A DNA stretch of 64,000 nt from Streptomyces sp. NBC_01296 (lineage in GTDB: Bacteria > Actinomycetota > Actinomycetes > Streptomycetales > Streptomycetaceae). This document shows positions 59,979 through 64,000 of this stretch, one piece after another (within the stretch, counting starts at the first letter, position 1; each line of letters starts with the position of its first letter). The notes beneath the pieces are model-generated. The model was not told the origin of the DNA. It saw only the letters and a list, made by a program, of their open reading frames with translations, and searched no databases. The position numbers were made by a program, and so were the translations under genes. Location of the stretch: the NCBI RefSeq assembly GCF_035984415.1, contig NZ_CP130720.1:7316001-7380000 (forward strand). The letters are read 5' to 3'.

Positions 59979-60052
59979 ACTCCGAACGTACGTGCGCAGA
60001 CTCCGCCCCCGGCAGGCCTTTCGCCGGGAGCGGAGTTCGCCCGTGGCGCAGG

Positions 60053-61417
60053 TCAGCCGCGCTTGGACTCCGCGTAGTTGACGAGGAACAGCGCCTCCGC
60101 GACCGACAGGCGCTCCAGCTCCTGCGGGGAGACGCTCTCGTTCACCGCGTGGATCTGGGCCTCCGGCTCGCTCAGCCCGATCAGCAGCATCTCCGCCTCC
60201 GGGTAGAGCGTGGTCAGCGTGTTGCACAGCGGAATCGATCCGCCCATGCCCGCGACCTGCATCTCCTGGCCCGGGTACGCCACCTGCATGGCCGCCGCCA
60301 TCGACGCGTACGCCGGGCTGCTCGTGTCCGCCTGGAACGGCTGGCCCTGGCCCACGACCTCGAGTTCGAGGCGCGCCTGCCACGGGGTGTGCGCCACCAG
60401 GTGCGCCTCCAGCAGCTTGATGGCCTCGGCCGTGTCCACGCCCGGCGGCACGCGCAGGCTGATCAGCGCGCCGGCACTCGCGTGCACCGAGGGGGTGGCG
60501 CCGACCACCGGCGGGCAGTCGATGCCGAGCACGGTGACGGCCGGACGGGCCCACAGCCGGTCCGCGATCGTGCCCTCGCCGATCAGCTCGACCCCGTCCA
60601 GCACCTTCGCGTCGGCGCGGAAGTCCGCCTCCGGGTACTGCAGGCCCTCCCAGACCGCGTCCGAGGCCAGGCCGTCCACCGTGGTCGAACCGTCCGCGGC
60701 GCGCAGCGAGTCCAGCAGCCGGATCAGCGCGGCCAGCGCGTCGGGGGCGACGCCGCCGAACATGCCGGAGTGCAGGTTGCCGCCGAGGGTGTCGATCTTC
60801 ACCTTGATCAGGGTCATACCGCGCAGCGTGGCCGTCACCGTCGGCAGGCCGAGCCGGAAGTTGCCCGCGTCGCCGATGACGACCGTGTCGGCGGTCAGCA
60901 GCTCCGGGTGCGCCTCGGCGTACTGCTGGAGACCCCCGGTGCCCTGCTCCTCCGAGCCCTCGACGATCACCTTCACGCTCACCGGCACACCGCCGTTGGC
61001 CTTCAGCGCGCGCAGCGCCAGCAGGTGCATGATGAACCCGCCCTTGCAGTCCGCGGCGCCGCGCCCGTACCAGCGGCCGTCGCGCTCGGTCAGCTCGAAG
61101 GCGGGGGAGACCCACGCGGAGTCGTCCAGCGGCGGCTGCACGTCGTAGTGCGCGTACAGGAGAACGGTCGGTGCACCCTCCGGGCCGGGCAGGAAGCCGT
61201 ACACCGACTGGGTGCCGTCGGGGGTGTCGAGGAGGGACACGTCCTGGAAGCCCTCGGCGCGCAGCGCGTCGGCCACCCAGTTGGCCGCGCCCTCGCTCTC
61301 GCTCTGGGGGAACTGGGCCCAGTCCGCCACCGACTGGAAGGCCACCAGCTCGGTCAGCTCCTGCTTGGCGCGGGGCATCAGCGAGGCGATGGTCTCGGCG
61401 ATCGGATTCTGGGACAT
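60053..61417 (-). CDS. M20-family dipeptidase
   Basis: A 454-residue zinc peptidase with the M20 motifs: LLYAHYDVQPPLDDSAW (metal His and Asp), WYGRGAADCKGGF, KVIVEGSEEQGT (catalytic Glu pair), and the dimer domain TLGGNLHSGMFGG. The final IHAVNESVSP supplies another metal His. It cleaves dipeptides of the CNDP or peptidase V type in the cytosol. ATG 61417 follows AGGAG, and the longer frame is not used. Confidence 0.93.
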   Translation of the reverse strand: MSQNPIAETIASLMPRAKQELTELVAFQSVADWAQFPQSESEGAANWVADALRAEGFQDVSLLDTPDGTQSVYGFLPGPEGAPTVLLYAHYDVQPPLDDSAWVSPAFELTERDGRWYGRGAADCKGGFIMHLLALRALKANGGVPVSVKVIVEGSEEQGTGGLQQYAEAHPELLTADTVVIGDAGNFRLGLPTVTATLRGMTLIKVKIDTLGGNLHSGMFGGVAPDALAALIRLLDSLRAADGSTTVDGLASDAVWEGLQYPEADFRADAKVLDGVELIGEGTIADRLWARPAVTVLGIDCPPVVGATPSVHASAGALISLRVPPGVDTAEAIKLLEAHLVAHTPWQARLELEVVGQGQPFQADTSSPAYASMAAAMQVAYPGQEMQVAGMGGSIPLCNTLTTLYPEAEMLLIGLSEPEAQIHAVNESVSPQELERLSVAEALFLVNYAESKRG

Positions 61418-61596
61418 GGGCACGCTCCTCTTGGGTGCGACGTTGTGTACGTGTACGCCGTCCGCATCCGCGTCGTGGGCGTATGCGGGGTACGTCGAAA
61501 GACAGTCCCGATCCTCGCACAGCAGAACGGGGCGGACTCGCGCCGTAGGATTTCCCTGCATCGGAGCAACCGCATGATCAGGAGCAGCAGCACATC

Positions 61597-62904
61597 GTGA
61601 GCAGCGACGACAGCACCGTCGGGGGACCCGACTCAGCAGCAGGACAGGCCGCTCAGGGGGCGGGGGACGGGATGGCCGGGGGAACCGGTGAGGTGTGGGA
61701 CGTGGTCGTGGTCGGGGCCGGACCGGCCGGCGCCTCGGCCGCGTTCGCGGCGGCGACGGCCGGGCGGCGCGTACTGCTGCTGGAGAAGGCCGAGCTGCCC
61801 CGGTACAAGACCTGCGGCGGCGGGATCATCGGCCCTTCCCGCGATGCCCTCCCGCCCGGTTTCGTCCTGCCCATCAAGGACCGCATCCACGCGGTCACCT
61901 TCTCGCTGAACGGGAAGCTGACCCGGACCCGCCGTTCGCGGCAGATGCTGTTCGGGCTGATCAACCGGCCCGAGTTCGACGCCGCGCTGGTCGCCGAGGC
62001 CGAGAAGGCCGGCGCCACCGTCCGTACGGGTACGGCCGTCGCGCGGGTCGAGCAGCACGGGGCGGCAGTGCCCGACCGGCGCACGGTCGCCGTGGTGCTC
62101 GCCGACGGGGAGACCGTCCTGGCGCGCGCGGTGGTCGGCGCCGACGGCAGTGCGAGCCGGATCGGCGCGCACGTCGGGGTCGAGATGGACCAGGTGGACC
62201 TCGGCCTCGAGGCGGAGATCCCGGTCCCGGAGACGGTCGCCGAGGACTGGAAGGGGCGGGTGCTCCTCGACTGGGGCCCGCTGCCCGGCAGTTACGGCTG
62301 GGTCTTCCCCAAGGGCGACACCCTCACCGTCGGGGTCATCTCGGCGAAGGGCGACGGCGCCGCGACCAAGCGGTACCTCGAGGACTTCATCGCCCGGCTC
62401 GGACTCGCCGGCTTCGAACCCGCCGTCTCCTCCGGGCACCTGACCCGCTGCCGCACGCCCGATTCGCCGCTTTCGCGCGGCCGGGTGCTGGTCGCGGGGG
62501 ACGCGGCGGGGCTGCTGGAGCCGTGGACCCGGGAGGGCATCTCCTTCGCGCTGCGCTCGGGTCGGCTGGCCGGGGAGTGGGCCGTGAAGATCTCCGAGGC
62601 GCAGGATGCGGTGGACGCGCGCCGCCAGGCCCTCAACTACGCGTTCGCGGTCAAGGCCGGACTGGGCGTGGAGATGAGCGTCGGCAAGCGGATGCTGACG
62701 GCCTTCGAGGCCCGTCCGGGCCTGATGCACGCGGCGATCACCGGCTTCCGCCCGGCATGGCGGGCCTTCGCCCGGATCACCCGGGGTGCGACGACGCTGC
62801 CCGACCTGGTGCGGACGTATCCGATGGCCCGCAAGGCGCTGCACGCCCTGGACGGCAGGCAGGCGCGGAACCGGGCGCAGGGGCCGGAGAGCGAGCAGGC
62901 TTAA
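61597..62904 (+). CDS. Geranylgeranyl reductase family FAD-dependent oxidoreductase
   Basis: A 435-residue flavoprotein with the FAD loop VVVVGAGPAGASAAFAAATAGRR (about 36-58), the TCGGGIIGPSRDAL active-site stretch, and GDAAGLLEPWTREGISFALRSG near residue 308, all marks of the geranylgeranyl reductase family. These reduce prenyl double bonds of lipids or quinones, such as menaquinone side chains. GTG 61597 has AGGAG 12 bases upstream. It is divergent from the M20 gene. A terminator follows. Confidence 0.92.
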   Translation: MSSDDSTVGGPDSAAGQAAQGAGDGMAGGTGEVWDVVVVGAGPAGASAAFAAATAGRRVLLLEKAELPRYKTCGGGIIGPSRDALPPGFVLPIKDRIHAVTFSLNGKLTRTRRSRQMLFGLINRPEFDAALVAEAEKAGATVRTGTAVARVEQHGAAVPDRRTVAVVLADGETVLARAVVGADGSASRIGAHVGVEMDQVDLGLEAEIPVPETVAEDWKGRVLLDWGPLPGSYGWVFPKGDTLTVGVISAKGDGAATKRYLEDFIARLGLAGFEPAVSSGHLTRCRTPDSPLSRGRVLVAGDAAGLLEPWTREGISFALRSGRLAGEWAVKISEAQDAVDARRQALNYAFAVKAGLGVEMSVGKRMLTAFEARPGLMHAAITGFRPAWRAFARITRGATTLPDLVRTYPMARKALHALDGRQARNRAQGPESEQA

Positions 62905-62911
62905 CGGGTCC

Positions 62912-62942
62912 CGGGCCCGGGGCCGGGCCTGTTCCGGGCCCG
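62912..62942 (+). terminator. Hairpin terminator after geranylgeranyl reductase gene
   Basis: CGGGCCCGG (62912-62920) and CCGGGCCCG (62934-62942) are complementary across 13 bases, 7 bases after the stop. The remaining 96 bases to the nitroreductase end show nothing else. Confidence 0.6.
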
Positions 62943-63038
62943 TGTGTGGACGATGGTGGCGGTCTTGTCGGGGGTATGGGCAAGGCCGCCGCTGTTTTCG
63001 TCCTGGCGCGGCGGGCGGAGCGTGGTGCGCCCCGTCCG

Positions 63039-63500
63039 TCAGTTCGACATGGTGATGCGGAAGACCGGGTGGTCGCCGGCGGTCGCCTGGAGCTCGGCGT
63101 CGGTGGACTGCGCGGTGACGCCCTGGAAGAAGCGGCCGACCTCCCAGCCCCACTTCTCCAGGTAGGCGCGCAGCACGGCGGCTTTCTGCGCCGGGTCGGT
63201 GAGCTCGGTGACCGTGAACGTGCGCACCTTGCGGCCCACGCGGAGCTCGCCGCCGCCCGCCACCCGCATGTTGCGGACCCACTGGGAGTGGCCGCGCGCC
63301 GACACCAGGTACTGCTCGCCCTCGTACATGTGCGGATTGACCGGGATCCGCTGCATCTCGCCGGACTTGCGGCCGCGCACCGACAGCTCGGCGGTGCCGG
63401 CCAGGCTGATGCCGAGCCGGGCCAGCTTCCCGAAGAGGGAGTTGAAGCGGGTTTCGAGAGCGCCGGCCTGGACGTAGTACGGGGTGGGCCTGCTGCTCAT
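63039..63500 (-). CDS. Nitroreductase/quinone reductase family protein, deazaflavin (F420)-dependent type
   Basis: A 153-residue DDN-like split barrel: FGKLARLGISLAGTAELSVRGRKSGEMQRIPVNPHMYEGEQYLVSARGHSQWVRNMRVAGGGELRVGRK. The GRKSG and SQWVRN motifs are those of F420-dependent nitroreductases of mycobacteria and streptomycetes. It probably reduces quinones or nitro compounds with F420H2. ATG 63500 has GGAGG six bases upstream. Divergent from the partial TetR gene and likely controlled by it through repeated operators. Confidence 0.88.
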   Translation of the reverse strand: MSSRPTPYYVQAGALETRFNSLFGKLARLGISLAGTAELSVRGRKSGEMQRIPVNPHMYEGEQYLVSARGHSQWVRNMRVAGGGELRVGRKVRTFTVTELTDPAQKAAVLRAYLEKWGWEVGRFFQGVTAQSTDAELQATAGDHPVFRITMSN

Positions 63501-63521
63501 GACTGCCTCCGGGGCACTTGG

Positions 63522-63646
63522 GAGAGCGGTGCTCTCGCTTGAGACCAGTGTGCACGGATCGCTGCACCAAGGCAAGAGCAGTGCTCTCGAAATGGATCGG
63601 CGATCCCATTTTTGGGCACTGCTCTGGCTTCGTGGCACACTGCTCG
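63522..63646. promoter_or_regulatory. Repeated TetR operators in divergent promoter
   Basis: GAGAGC-GGT-GCTCTC (63522-63536) and AGAGC-AGT-GCTCT (63575-63587) are near-perfect copies of one palindrome. Degenerate copies follow at 63613-63625 (ACT centre, GCTCT) and 63634-63646 (ACT centre, GCTCG). They span the divergent gap up to the TetR start codon. Confidence 0.7.
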
Positions 63647-63647
63647 T

Positions 63648-64000
63648 ATGAGTACCGTGCGCGGGGCCCGGGAGCGGGCCCGTATCGAGGTCACCGCCGC
63701 CATCAAGGACGAGGCGCGCCGCATGCTGGCGGCCGAGGGCGCCGCCAAGCTCTCGCTGCGCGCCGTGGCCCGCGAGCTGGGCATGGTCTCCTCGGCCCTC
63801 TACCGCTACTTCCCCAGCCGCGACGAGCTCCTCACCGCCCTCATCGTCGACGCCTACGACAGCATCGGCGCCGCCGCCGAGCAGGCCGACGCGCGCACCC
63901 TCGCCGCCGGCGCCCCGCCCCTCGAGCGCTGGATCTCCGTCTGCGAGGCCGTCCGCGCCTGGGCCCTGGGCCACCCGCACGAGTACTCCCTCATCTACGG
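63648..64000 (+). CDS. TetR-family transcriptional regulator, truncated by the window edge
   Basis: The first 117 residues of a TetR protein: MSTVRGARERARIEV, then the HTH MLAAEGAAKLSLRAVARELGMVSSALYRYFPSRDELLTALI. The rest runs past position 64000, so the ligand domain is unknown. ATG 63648 comes directly after the operator copies. It probably represses the nitroreductase gene and itself. Confidence 0.9.
   Translation, partial: MSTVRGARERARIEVTAAIKDEARRMLAAEGAAKLSLRAVARELGMVSSALYRYFPSRDELLTALIVDAYDSIGAAAEQADARTLAAGAPPLERWISVCEAVRAWALGHPHEYSLIY

Noticed and set aside
1..64000. tRNA, rRNA, CRISPR, transposase or phage integrase
   Set aside because: No cloverleaf, repeat-spacer array or recombinase motif was seen; base composition is uniform, so no recent island is indicated.

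Overview
The window is very GC-rich (third codon positions almost all G or C), uses GTG and one TTG start freely, and carries a dense mix of streptomycete-type genes: Lrp, TetR, MarR, PadR, ArsR and LacI regulators, an ECF sigma factor, LLM flavin enzymes, a wax-ester synthase/DGAT-like protein, a DUF5134 protein and a CGNR zinc-finger protein. This points to a Streptomyces or close relative, in ordinary chromosomal sequence. I call 59 protein-coding genes, one of them cut by the right edge and one a 26-residue leader peptide. I saw no rRNA, tRNA, insertion sequence, prophage or CRISPR array.

Layout. 0-11.4 kb: a heterodimeric ABC exporter, a large FAD/Fe-S D-lactate-dehydrogenase-like enzyme, a MarR repressor divergent from a second ABC exporter, a short MltG-type transglycosylase and an FMO-like flavoprotein. 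11.4-17.3 kb: HAD phosphatase and Lrp regulator, then a probable light-response cluster (DUF2867 reductase, photolyase, B12-binding MerR regulator of LitR/CarH type, and a convergent ECF sigma factor). 17.4-25.3 kb: phosphatase, two FUSC-type exporters flanking a methyltransferase, a bacterial nitric oxide synthase oxygenase and a lactonase-fold protein. 25.4-33 kb: sirohydrochlorin chelatase-like protein, uracil-DNA glycosylase, BNR-repeat protein, wax-ester synthase, an Old Yellow Enzyme with an ArsR regulator sharing an operator, and FprA-like ferredoxin reductase.

33-45.4 kb: DUF305 lipoprotein divergent from a secreted LVIVD protein, TetR, Ser-type dienelactone hydrolase, M56 peptidase with DUF5134, GNAT, glycerophosphodiesterase, PadR divergent from an LLM oxidoreductase, and a tight operon DUF6421-SDR-threonine aldolase. 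45.4-54.9 kb: transglutaminase-like protein, MFS exporter divergent from a CGNR regulator, secreted alginate-lyase-family protein, acyltransferase, thioredoxin, a probable leader peptide before a flavin reductase, etfB-etfA, and a DUF6986 aldolase-like gene behind a strong promoter with tandem operators. 55-64 kb: an unusual two-gene unit (HTH protein with a 17-bp perfect inverted repeat in its coding start, plus an unknown protein), LacI regulator, P-loop/NUDIX fusion, MBL hydrolase, M20 dipeptidase, geranylgeranyl-reductase-like enzyme, and an F420-type nitroreductase divergent from a TetR regulator over repeated operators.

The main theme is redox and small-molecule handling under many local one-component regulators. 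Several operators can be read directly because they sit in divergent promoters. The least explained parts are the 55.2-57.0 kb pair, the DUF6421 operon, the P-loop/NUDIX fusion and the stand-alone nitric oxide synthase. All family assignments come from reading the translated sequences; no database search was run.
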